From positions 1 to 52,049 of the forward strand of contig JANQQW010000081.1 of NCBI GenBank assembly GCA_028284885.1: a DNA stretch of 52,049 nucleotides. Reading direction: 5' to 3'. A program made the position numbers and the translations under genes. Source of the stretch: Planctomycetaceae bacterium (GTDB lineage: Bacteria > Planctomycetota > Planctomycetia > Planctomycetales > Planctomycetaceae). Below the pieces are notes generated by a model that saw nothing but the letters and a program-made list of their open reading frames with translations, had not been told where the DNA came from and made no database searches. Below are positions 26,214 through 33,439 of the stretch, piece by piece; the stretch's first letter is position 1; each line of letters begins with the position of its first letter.

Positions 26214-27136
26214 GACGTCGCCTCGAGCAGTCGCTCCAGGTAGGCCCGCGACCGGTTGATCTCCGCCGTCACGTCGGCCGTCTTCTCGAGGATCGGGACT
26301 CCGCGGGGGACGGGGTGCATGAAGATCTCGGTCCAACCCGAGTACTCGACCTCGGCGAGTGCGGCGAGCAGCGGGCCGAAGTCCAGGTCGCCGCGGCCGG
26401 GCATCTGCAGCAGCTCCTGCTCCTTGGGCAGCTTCTTCATGCAGCCCATGCCGTGCTGCCACGCGTAGAACATGGAGATCGAGTTGCCGAGCGAGCGGAT
26501 CAGTCCGGCCAACAGCTTCTCGTCCTGCGGAAGATGGTACGGAGCGAGAGCGATGCCCAGGTGCTCCGACGGCCGCAACTCGACGAGCCACTTCAGCGAG
26601 TCGGGCGAGTCGACGAGGGCGTTGCCGTGGTTCTCGATCGCGATCGTGACGCCGTGCTCCTCGGCGAGTGCGAGGTGCGGCTTCATCTGCTCGCAGAACT
26701 TGCCGACGGCCGCCTTCAGCTCGCCGCCCGAGAGCCCCTTCGGCCCCTTCGCCCCGGTGACGATCGTCCGACACCCGAACCGCTCGGCGAGCGGCAGCTC
26801 GTCCTTCAACCCGAACGGCCCCAGCTTGTACTGCGTGATGCACCCGAGCGAGACGCCGTGCGTCTTCAGCAGGCTCCGGAACTTCTCCTCGCCGAGTTCG
26901 TCGAGCTGCTCACGCTGGTTGCCGTGCACCTTGGGCCAGACGTCGATCGCCGCCGCTCCGGTCTTCGCGACCTCGGGCAGGATCTCGGCGACCGGCGTGT
27001 AGCCGTACATGCACGAGCCGACGATGTACTTCAGCCGCAGCAGCGACGACTCCGCGGCCCGCGCGAATCGGCCGGCGAGCAGCGTCGCGGCCGTGGCCGC
27101 GCAGAAGGAACGTCGAGTCAGCCGGGAGTCGTGCAT
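26210..27136 (-). CDS. Tat-exported sugar phosphate isomerase/epimerase-like TIM barrel
   Basis: A 308-residue protein with a twin-arginine leader (MHDSRLTRRSFCAATAATLLAG). The xylose-isomerase-like TIM barrel (AP_endonuc_2 family) follows. TGAAAIDVWPKVHG and ERFGCRTIVTGAKGP are early barrel strands. IAIENHGNALVDS carries the metal-binding Glu, and GRGDLDFGPLLAAL with WTEIFMHP is near the end. Relatives isomerise or epimerise sugars or keto-acids, and a few are inositol dehydratases. Planctomycetes export many of them. It lies 3 bp after the sulfatase and overlaps PhoD by 4 bp. Confidence 0.88.
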   Translation of the reverse strand: MHDSRLTRRSFCAATAATLLAGRFARAAESSLLRLKYIVGSCMYGYTPVAEILPEVAKTGAAAIDVWPKVHGNQREQLDELGEEKFRSLLKTHGVSLGCITQYKLGPFGLKDELPLAERFGCRTIVTGAKGPKGLSGGELKAAVGKFCEQMKPHLALAEEHGVTIAIENHGNALVDSPDSLKWLVELRPSEHLGIALAPYHLPQDEKLLAGLIRSLGNSISMFYAWQHGMGCMKKLPKEQELLQMPGRGDLDFGPLLAALAEVEYSGWTEIFMHPVPRGVPILEKTADVTAEINRSRAYLERLLEATS

Positions 27137-27139
27137 GCT

Positions 27140-28615
27140 TCAGTCCTCGAGCTCGGCCGGGTCGATCTTCCGGTTCTCCCAGTACCACCCGTCCGGCTTC
27201 TTCACGAGCAGTCGCGACTTGCTTCCGGGCAGCGGCTCGACGTCGTGCTTCGGCACCCAGGCCCGGTGTTCCTTCAGAACCGCGGCGTGCTCGGCGTCGT
27301 CGACGAGGTTCGTCCACTCGTTCGGGTCGTTCGCCACGTCGTACAGTTCCTCCGACCCGTCCGCGTAGTGGATGTAGCGGAACCGCTCCGTCCGGATGCC
27401 GTGGTTGCGAGGATTGTGGGTCGTGATCGCCGGCCACTTCCTCTCGGCGGTCGCGTCCTCCAGCTGCGGCACCAGACTGTGCCCTTCGACGCGGGGCGGC
27501 TCTGGCAGCCCGCACAGCTCAGACAGGGTGGGGTACATGTCGAGCAGTTCGGCCGGCTTCGAGCACTTGGCCCCCTTCGCAACGCCCGGTCCGGCGAAGA
27601 TGAGCGGCACGCGGGCCGAGCGGTCCCAGACCGTGTTCTTCCCGGTGATCCCCTTCTCGCCGAGGTGCCAGCCGTGGTCGGACCACAGCACCACGATCGT
27701 GTTGTCCGCCTTGCCCGAGGCCTCCAACGCGTCGAGCACGCGGCCGACCTGGCTGTCGACGAAGCTGACGCTCGCGAGGTACGACCGCGTCAGGTTCTTC
27801 ACCTGGTTCGTCTTCTTCAGCCACGACAGCCGCGGCTCGGGCAGCTTCCAGTACAGGTACCACGAGAAGTCCGGCACGTCGTCGCGGTCGTCTGCCCGCA
27901 TCGGCGGCAGAACCAGCGTCTCCTCCGGGTACATGTCATACCACTCTTGCGTGACGTAGCACGGCACGTGCGGCAGGAAGAAGCCGCAGGCCAGGAAGAA
28001 CGGCTCGTCCGGCGGCGACTTCAGCTTCTCGGCCGCCCAACTCGCGACCTTCCAGTCCCCCTTGTCCTCGTCCCGGTGCGGGAAGGTGCCCCAGTCCATC
28101 AGCGGGTGGTTGCCGCCCGGCGTGGGCGGGATGAGCTTCTTCTCCGGCTTCGCACCGACTCCCGCGCCGGGCCCCCACTCGTCGAACTCCGCCTTTCGCT
28201 GCGGCCGCGGCGGGTAGCCGCCGTGGTAGATCTTGCCCGTCGTGAAGGTGTGGTACCCGTTCGCCTTGAAGTGCTGTGGCAGCGTGACGTGGTCCCGCAG
28301 CTTCTCCGACGTCCGGAACCACGGCTGCAGCGCGTAGACGCCGGTCGTCCCCGGCCGCAGGCCCGTCATCAGGCTGGTCCGCGACGAGTTGCACAACGGT
28401 GCCTGACAGTGGGCGTTGGTGAAGACCGTCCCGCGAGCCGCCAGCCGGTCCACGTTCGGCGTCTTCACCTGCGGATGCCCGCCGAGCGGCCCGATCCAGT
28501 CGTTCAGGTCGTCGATCGCGATGAAGAGCACGTTCGGCTTCGGCGCCGGCTCGGCTGCGGCCAGCAGGGCGGGAAGCGCGAGAACGGCGAGGCAGGCGAG
28601 CACTGTGCGTGGCAT
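27140..28615 (-). CDS. Secreted sulfatase (iduronate-2-sulfatase-like) with a CNSSR active site
   Basis: From the ATG at 28615 the product is 491 residues with a signal peptide (MPRTVLACLAVLALPALLAAA). The metal site is IAIDDLNDW (Asp35/36). The modified-cysteine core is CNSSR at residues 75-79, followed by TSLMTGLRP. Most relatives have Pro or Ala at the third position (C-x-P-x-R), so Ser there is a variant. The later SDHGWHLGEKG is the standard metal/substrate motif. The length and order match iduronate-2-sulfatase-like enzymes that remove sulfate from polysaccharides. It lies 92 bp after the DUF1501 gene and 3 bp before the TIM-barrel gene. Confidence 0.93.
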   Translation of the reverse strand: MPRTVLACLAVLALPALLAAAEPAPKPNVLFIAIDDLNDWIGPLGGHPQVKTPNVDRLAARGTVFTNAHCQAPLCNSSRTSLMTGLRPGTTGVYALQPWFRTSEKLRDHVTLPQHFKANGYHTFTTGKIYHGGYPPRPQRKAEFDEWGPGAGVGAKPEKKLIPPTPGGNHPLMDWGTFPHRDEDKGDWKVASWAAEKLKSPPDEPFFLACGFFLPHVPCYVTQEWYDMYPEETLVLPPMRADDRDDVPDFSWYLYWKLPEPRLSWLKKTNQVKNLTRSYLASVSFVDSQVGRVLDALEASGKADNTIVVLWSDHGWHLGEKGITGKNTVWDRSARVPLIFAGPGVAKGAKCSKPAELLDMYPTLSELCGLPEPPRVEGHSLVPQLEDATAERKWPAITTHNPRNHGIRTERFRYIHYADGSEELYDVANDPNEWTNLVDDAEHAAVLKEHRAWVPKHDVEPLPGSKSRLLVKKPDGWYWENRKIDPAELED

Positions 28616-28707
28616 GAGGCGATCTCGGTGAAGTCGATCCTGGGGCGTCGTCAGCCGACAGCCTTCCACGACGTGCGGCGGGGGTCAAGCTCGGCCGTCC
28701 GGAAGGC

Positions 28708-30126
28708 TCACGCGACGATCTCGTCGATCACCTGCCCGCCGATCTGGCTGAGTTGCTTGAACCGGCCAGCGTGGAAGTAGGTCAGCTTCGCGTCGTCGAG
28801 GCCGAGCAGGTCGAGGATGGTCGTGTGGACGTCACGAATCGGCCGGGCGACCTCGACCGCCTTCCCGCCGAGTTCGTCGGTCGCGCCGACGACGTGGCCC
28901 GCCTTCACCCCGCCACCGGCGAACCACATCGGCATCGCCGTCGCGTTGTGGTCCCGGCCCGCTCGCTTGCCGCCGCCGCGGATGCCGTTGTCCGGGGACC
29001 GGCCGAACTCGCCACTCCAGACGACGAGCGTCTCGTCGAGCAGACCGCGCTGCCGGAGGTCGGCGATCAGGCCAGCGATCGGCTTGTCGACGATCCGGAA
29101 CCGGTTCGAGTGGGACCGTTCGAGGTAGTCGTGCGAGTCCCATCCGCCCGCGTAGATCTGCACGAACCGCACGCCCTTCTCGACGAGCCGCCGGGCAAGC
29201 AGGCAACGGCGGGCGAACTCGTGGGACTCCGGGTCGTCCAGCCCGTACATCTGGTGCACGTGCTCCGGCTCGCCGTCGATGTCGACGATCTCCGGCACCT
29301 TCGCCTGCATGCGGAAGGCGAGCTCGTACGAGTCCATCCGGGCGGCGAGATCGTCGTGGTGCGGATGCCGCTCGGCGTGTCCGCGGTTCAGCGTCGCGAG
29401 CAGGTCGAGGTTCGACCGCTGGACCTCGCGGGTCACGCCCTCGGGCGGTTCGAGGTCGAGGATGGGCGAGCCCTTGGGCCGCAACGGCGTCCCCTGGTAG
29501 TGGGCCGGCAGGAAGCCGTTCGACCAGTTGGCCGCGCCTCCCTGCGGGAAGTTCACCTCCGGCAGGACGACGAAGCTGGGGAGGTCCTGGTTGGGCGTGC
29601 CGAGCCCGTAGGAGACCCACGACCCGACGGCCGGGTCGCCGCCGAAGCGGTTGCCGGTGTTCATGTGGTAGTTGGCGGTCGGGTGGTTGATCGACTCGCC
29701 CACGCAACCGCGGTAGACGCAGAGTTCGTCCGCCACGTTCGAGAGGTGCCGAAAGCCGTTGCACATGGGGATGCCGGCCTCACCCGCCCGGTGGAAGCGG
29801 AACGGGCTCTTGATGAAGTACCGCTTCCCGCTCGCCATCGCGGAGGCGAACTTGTCCTTCCGCGTGAACTCCTGCAGGTGCAGTTCGTCGAGCTTCGGCT
29901 TCGGGTCGAACGTGTCGATGTGGCTCGGCCCGCCCGCCATGTAGAGGTAGATCACGGCCTTCGCCTTCGCCGGAAGATGCCCGGCCCGCGGCGCGAGCGG
30001 CGGCTCGTCCGGCGATCGCGTCGTCGACCATTCGTCGTCGGCCTGGAGCAACGAGTTGAAGGCAGCCGTGCCGAGCGTGGCACCGAGGCCGTAGAGGGCG
30101 GCTCGTCGATGGATGGAGTGCGTCAT
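28708..30126 (-). CDS. DUF1501 family protein, exported
   Basis: A 472-residue DUF1501 protein. Its leader (MTHSIHRRAALYGLGATLGTAAFNSLLQ) has the Arg-Arg of a Tat signal. Core motifs are IYLYMAGGPSHIDTFDPKP near residue 58, GEFGRSPDNG near 370, and GRDHNATAMPMWFAGGG. They are closer to the standard DUF1501 consensus than the copy at 119. It follows the PSCyt/DUF1553 gene by 13 bp, so they form the usual planctomycete pair. The biochemical role of the pair is not established; the alkaline-phosphatase-like fold suggests a hydrolase. It is the third gene of the GntR-led cluster. Confidence 0.94.
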   Translation of the reverse strand: MTHSIHRRAALYGLGATLGTAAFNSLLQADDEWSTTRSPDEPPLAPRAGHLPAKAKAVIYLYMAGGPSHIDTFDPKPKLDELHLQEFTRKDKFASAMASGKRYFIKSPFRFHRAGEAGIPMCNGFRHLSNVADELCVYRGCVGESINHPTANYHMNTGNRFGGDPAVGSWVSYGLGTPNQDLPSFVVLPEVNFPQGGAANWSNGFLPAHYQGTPLRPKGSPILDLEPPEGVTREVQRSNLDLLATLNRGHAERHPHHDDLAARMDSYELAFRMQAKVPEIVDIDGEPEHVHQMYGLDDPESHEFARRCLLARRLVEKGVRFVQIYAGGWDSHDYLERSHSNRFRIVDKPIAGLIADLRQRGLLDETLVVWSGEFGRSPDNGIRGGGKRAGRDHNATAMPMWFAGGGVKAGHVVGATDELGGKAVEVARPIRDVHTTILDLLGLDDAKLTYFHAGRFKQLSQIGGQVIDEIVA

Positions 30127-30139
30127 CGTTGGTGGTCGA

Positions 30140-32710
30140 TCAGTACACGTAGACGAATTCGTTGGAGTTCAACAGCACGAGACAGAGTTCGGCGAGTCCG
30201 CGGACCTCCGCCGAGACCTCCCACGGCTGCAAGTCCCGCTCGTAGTTCTCGATTCCCTCGAGCCGTTCGCTCCAGCGGAACGGTTTGCCGGTCTGCTCGT
30301 CGATCATCTCGCGGGCGACCCACTTCGGCAGTTCGGTCCGCACCGGCTCGTGCTTCTCGTGATGGGCCGTCATGCGTTCGACGTGAGCCCGGCAGGCGGC
30401 CGATTCGTCCGCCGTGGGTGTGCGACCGAAGAGGAGCCGATAGGCGAGGGCGATGCGGCCGTTCGTCTCCTCTCGTTCCTCGGCCAGCCGCTTGGCCAGT
30501 GCGAGCGACCGCGCGTGCACGGTCGCCCCGTTGAAGAGGGCGAACACCTGGGGCGTCACCGTCGTCTCGTCGCGTCGTTCACACGAGGCGTCCGGGCCGG
30601 GCTTGTTGAAGACCTCGAGCATCGGGTCGCCCAGCGTGCGGATGCGGAAGGCGTAGACGGTGCGGCGGTGGCGGTCCTCCTTGAGGGGCGACGGCACGTA
30701 GCCCGGCGCGATCGAACCCATGATGTGCCGCGGCTGCAGGGCGACCTCCCAGTTGATCTCCGGGAAGATGCCCGGCCCGCCCATCGTCGCGTGCAGTTCG
30801 CCCGTCACGGCCAACATGGAGTCCCGCAGTTCCTCGGCGGACAACCGCCGCGGGGGGAAGTAGGCCAGCAGTTCGTTGTTCGGATCGACCTCGCGAACGT
30901 GGTCCATGTCGTCGTGGCTCGATCGCCGGCCGTACGTCTCCGAGGTCACGATCAACCGGTGCAGCTTCTTCACCGACCAGCCCTCCTCGACGAACCTTCG
31001 TGCGAGGTAGTCCAACAGCTCCGGGTGCGTCGGCTTGCTGCCCATCTTGCCGAAGTTGTTCGGCGTGGCGACGAGGCCCCGGCCGAAGTGCGTCTGCCAG
31101 ATGCGGTTGACCATCACGCGAGCCGTCAGCGGGTTCCGTTCGTCGGCGATCCAGTTCGCGAGGGCGGTCCGACGGCCGGCGGTGGAGGTCGGCACGTCGT
31201 ACGGCTGATCGTCGAGACTGACCGCGGTCAACACGCTGGGCGACACCATCGCCCCCGGCGACTCGAGTGCGCCGCCGACGAGGATGTGGACCTTGTCGCC
31301 TCCCTGACTCTTCACCGCGAGCGACTTCGGCGCGATGCGGTCCGCCTCGCGCTTCAGATAGTCCCCGCGCTTCTTCTTCAGCCGACCGACGGAGTTGTTC
31401 CCCTTGTCCTCGGTTCGCATCCAGTCGCTCGTCGCCTTCCGCTGCTCGGTCCACTCGCGGAGGCGGTCGAAGTCCGCCGTGTTCTCCTGCGACAAGAACG
31501 GCGTGTTCGGCTCGTCGAACTTCGTCGTCGCGAAGGCCGCCTGGATGCCGTAGTAGTCGCGGGTCGGGATCGGGTCGAACTTGTGGTCGTGGCACTTCGC
31601 GCACCGCAGCCCGTGCGCGAGGAACGTCTCGCCGACCGAGTTCGTCACGTCGTCCAGGAAGAGTTGCCGCGTGACCGCGGCCACGCTCATGCCGGTGTGC
31701 TCCCAAGGGCCCATTCGCAGGAATCCCGTGGCGATCCGTGCCTCCGGGTCGTTCGGCGCGATCTCGTCGCCGGCAATCTGCTCGCGGACGAACTGGTCGT
31801 ACGGCTTGTCGTCGTTGAAGGCCCGGATCACGTAGTCGCGGTACCGCCAGGCGTGCGGGCGTTCCCAGTCGTTCGAGAACCCGGCCGTGTCGGCGTAGCG
31901 GGCGACGTCGAGCCAGTGCTGAGCCATCCGCTCACCGTACCGCGGACTGTCGAGCAGTCGGTCGACGACCTTCGCGCGTGCGTCACCGGAATCATCCGCC
32001 AGGAAGTGTGTCACCTCCTCGGGCGTCGGCGGCAGGCCGGTCAGATCGAACGTGACCCGTCGCAGCCACGTCCGGTCGTCGGCGCGTTCGGCCGGTTGCA
32101 ACTCGGCCTCAGCGAGCTTCCGGAGGACGAACGCGTCAACCGGGTTCGGCCCCGCCCCCTCGATCATTGGAACCGAAACCTCGCCGACCGGCTGGTAGGC
32201 CCAGAGGTCCTCGGGCTGATATCGGCGGTACGTCCAGTCGTCGCTGAGGCCGCCGCTCGTCTCGACGATCACCCCGTCCTCGGTCACCTTCTTCGACCGC
32301 TCCGCGAGCAGGATCTCGCTGCGTCGCTCGGCGTCCGGCCAAGGGGCCCCCGCCTTCACCCACGCCTCGACCAGGGCGATCTCCTTCGCCGTCAGCCGGT
32401 CGGTCTCCTTGGGGGGCATCTCCAACTCGTCCCACTTCACGGCCGAGACGAGCGGGCTCTCGGCGGGCTTGCCCGGCACGAGCGCAGGCTCCTCCGACTC
32501 GCCCCCCTTCAGAAGGCCCGCGAGGGTCCGCATGTCGAGGTCGCCGCGAACGTCGTCCTCGTCCGCCCCGTGGCAGCCGAAGCACTTGTGTTCGAGCAGC
32601 GGCAGAACCTTCACGGCGAAGAGGCGTTCCATGTCCGCCTTCGACGGATCGTCGGAACCGACCGCCACTGTCGCGGCGAGAGCGATCGTCAGTGCAAGCA
32701 GTTGTCGCAC
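30140..32710 (-). CDS. PSCyt1-DUF1549-DUF1553 secreted cytochrome-like protein
   Basis: The GTG at 32710, with a GGAAGGA site 6 bp upstream, gives 856 residues and a signal peptide (RQLLALTIALAATVAVGS). Residues about 25-115 are the planctomycete cytochrome c domain: the haem motif CFGCH at 43-47 and axial Met in LEMPPK near 97. DUF1549 (PSCyt2) follows (NPVDAFVLRKL, WLRRVTFDLTGLPPTPEEV, WLDVARYADTAGF, and the CAKCHDHKFDPIP motif). DUF1553 then runs to the end (NPLTARVMVNRIWQTHFGRGLV, LLNSNEFVYVY). Probably a periplasmic redox protein that works with the downstream DUF1501 protein. The regulator gene lies only 14 bp upstream. Confidence 0.94.
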   Translation of the reverse strand: MRQLLALTIALAATVAVGSDDPSKADMERLFAVKVLPLLEHKCFGCHGADEDDVRGDLDMRTLAGLLKGGESEEPALVPGKPAESPLVSAVKWDELEMPPKETDRLTAKEIALVEAWVKAGAPWPDAERRSEILLAERSKKVTEDGVIVETSGGLSDDWTYRRYQPEDLWAYQPVGEVSVPMIEGAGPNPVDAFVLRKLAEAELQPAERADDRTWLRRVTFDLTGLPPTPEEVTHFLADDSGDARAKVVDRLLDSPRYGERMAQHWLDVARYADTAGFSNDWERPHAWRYRDYVIRAFNDDKPYDQFVREQIAGDEIAPNDPEARIATGFLRMGPWEHTGMSVAAVTRQLFLDDVTNSVGETFLAHGLRCAKCHDHKFDPIPTRDYYGIQAAFATTKFDEPNTPFLSQENTADFDRLREWTEQRKATSDWMRTEDKGNNSVGRLKKKRGDYLKREADRIAPKSLAVKSQGGDKVHILVGGALESPGAMVSPSVLTAVSLDDQPYDVPTSTAGRRTALANWIADERNPLTARVMVNRIWQTHFGRGLVATPNNFGKMGSKPTHPELLDYLARRFVEEGWSVKKLHRLIVTSETYGRRSSHDDMDHVREVDPNNELLAYFPPRRLSAEELRDSMLAVTGELHATMGGPGIFPEINWEVALQPRHIMGSIAPGYVPSPLKEDRHRRTVYAFRIRTLGDPMLEVFNKPGPDASCERRDETTVTPQVFALFNGATVHARSLALAKRLAEEREETNGRIALAYRLLFGRTPTADESAACRAHVERMTAHHEKHEPVRTELPKWVAREMIDEQTGKPFRWSERLEGIENYERDLQPWEVSAEVRGLAELCLVLLNSNEFVYVY

Positions 32711-32724
32711 GAATGTCCTTCCTC

Positions 32725-33330
32725 TCAGAAAATGTGCTTCGCCAACGCCGACCGTGCCGTCTTGAGACGACCGGCCACGATCGCGTCGACGATGCGGGCG
32801 TGTTCTCGGTGCACCTCGCGGTAGTCGTCGTGGCGGGCGTAGTTCAGCCGAATCCGCACCGTGATCGGCAGCCAGACTGCCTCCAGTTCCGCCCCGCCGC
32901 CGCGTCGAACCAGCCAGCGGTGGAAGGCCATGTCCTCCTCGACGATCGCCGCCATGTCGGCCTTCTCGCAGGCAGTCCCGAGGTCGGCGAGGTTCGACCG
33001 CAGCCGCTCGTGGTCGTTGGCCGTCAGCGTCTCGAAGCAACTCTCGAGCGCCTGCGTCTCGATCTGTCGCCGGAGATCGACGAGCAACTCGCGAAAGTCG
33101 TCCGTCGCGGGGGACCCCACGCGAACGCCCCGGTTCGGCTGGTAGACCAGTGCCCCCTCGTGCGTCAGCTGGAGCAGGGCGTCCCGAATCGGACCACGCC
33201 CGACACCGAACCGCTCGGCCAACTCGACCTCACGCAGCGGCTCCTCCGACCGCAGCGACTCGGAGAGAACCTCCGTCCGCAGGCGGTCGGCGATCTGCTC
33301 GCGAACGGAACGAACACCGGCTGGTGGCAC
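32725..33330 (-). CDS. GntR family transcription regulator, FCD (FadR/VanR) type
   Basis: A 201-residue cytoplasmic regulator. Residues 5-72 are the GntR winged helix-turn-helix (EPLREVELAERFGVGRGPIRDALLQL with the wing ALVYQPNRGVRVG). Residues about 80-200 form the all-helical FCD ligand-binding domain, with the metal residues Asp and His in EEDMAFHRWL and His in VHREHARIV. FCD regulators usually respond to organic or sugar acids and repress the neighbouring catabolic genes. It heads the ten-gene minus-strand cluster, 14 bp before the cytochrome-like gene. It is divergent from the S9 peptidase, with a palindromic candidate operator between them. Confidence 0.94.
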   Translation of the reverse strand: MPPAGVRSVREQIADRLRTEVLSESLRSEEPLREVELAERFGVGRGPIRDALLQLTHEGALVYQPNRGVRVGSPATDDFRELLVDLRRQIETQALESCFETLTANDHERLRSNLADLGTACEKADMAAIVEEDMAFHRWLVRRGGGAELEAVWLPITVRIRLNYARHDDYREVHREHARIVDAIVAGRLKTARSALAKHIF

Positions 33331-33406
33331 GACTCTCTCCCCATGGTTGCTACGCTGGATCCGAGGCTAGTCGACGCGGATCGCCCTGCCAACACGCGAC
33401 AAGCCG

Positions 33407-33418
33407 ATTGTTGACAAT
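33407..33418. promoter_or_regulatory. Candidate GntR/FCD operator palindrome
   Basis: ATTGTTGACAAT is a 5-2-5 perfect inverted repeat (ATTGT-TG-ACAAT), in the general TTGT-nn-ACAA form known for FCD-type GntR operators. It sits 22 bp before the S9 peptidase start and 77 bp before the regulator start. It could control both directions. Binding is inferred from sequence and position only. Confidence 0.6.
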
Positions 33419-33439
33419 TCTTGCCACGCGGACTCCTCC

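Noticed and set aside
26315..28780. 821-codon open frame on the plus strand opposite the TIM-barrel and sulfatase genes
   Set aside because: It spans parts of two real genes on the other strand and encodes Arg/Leu/Val-rich sequence without domains.
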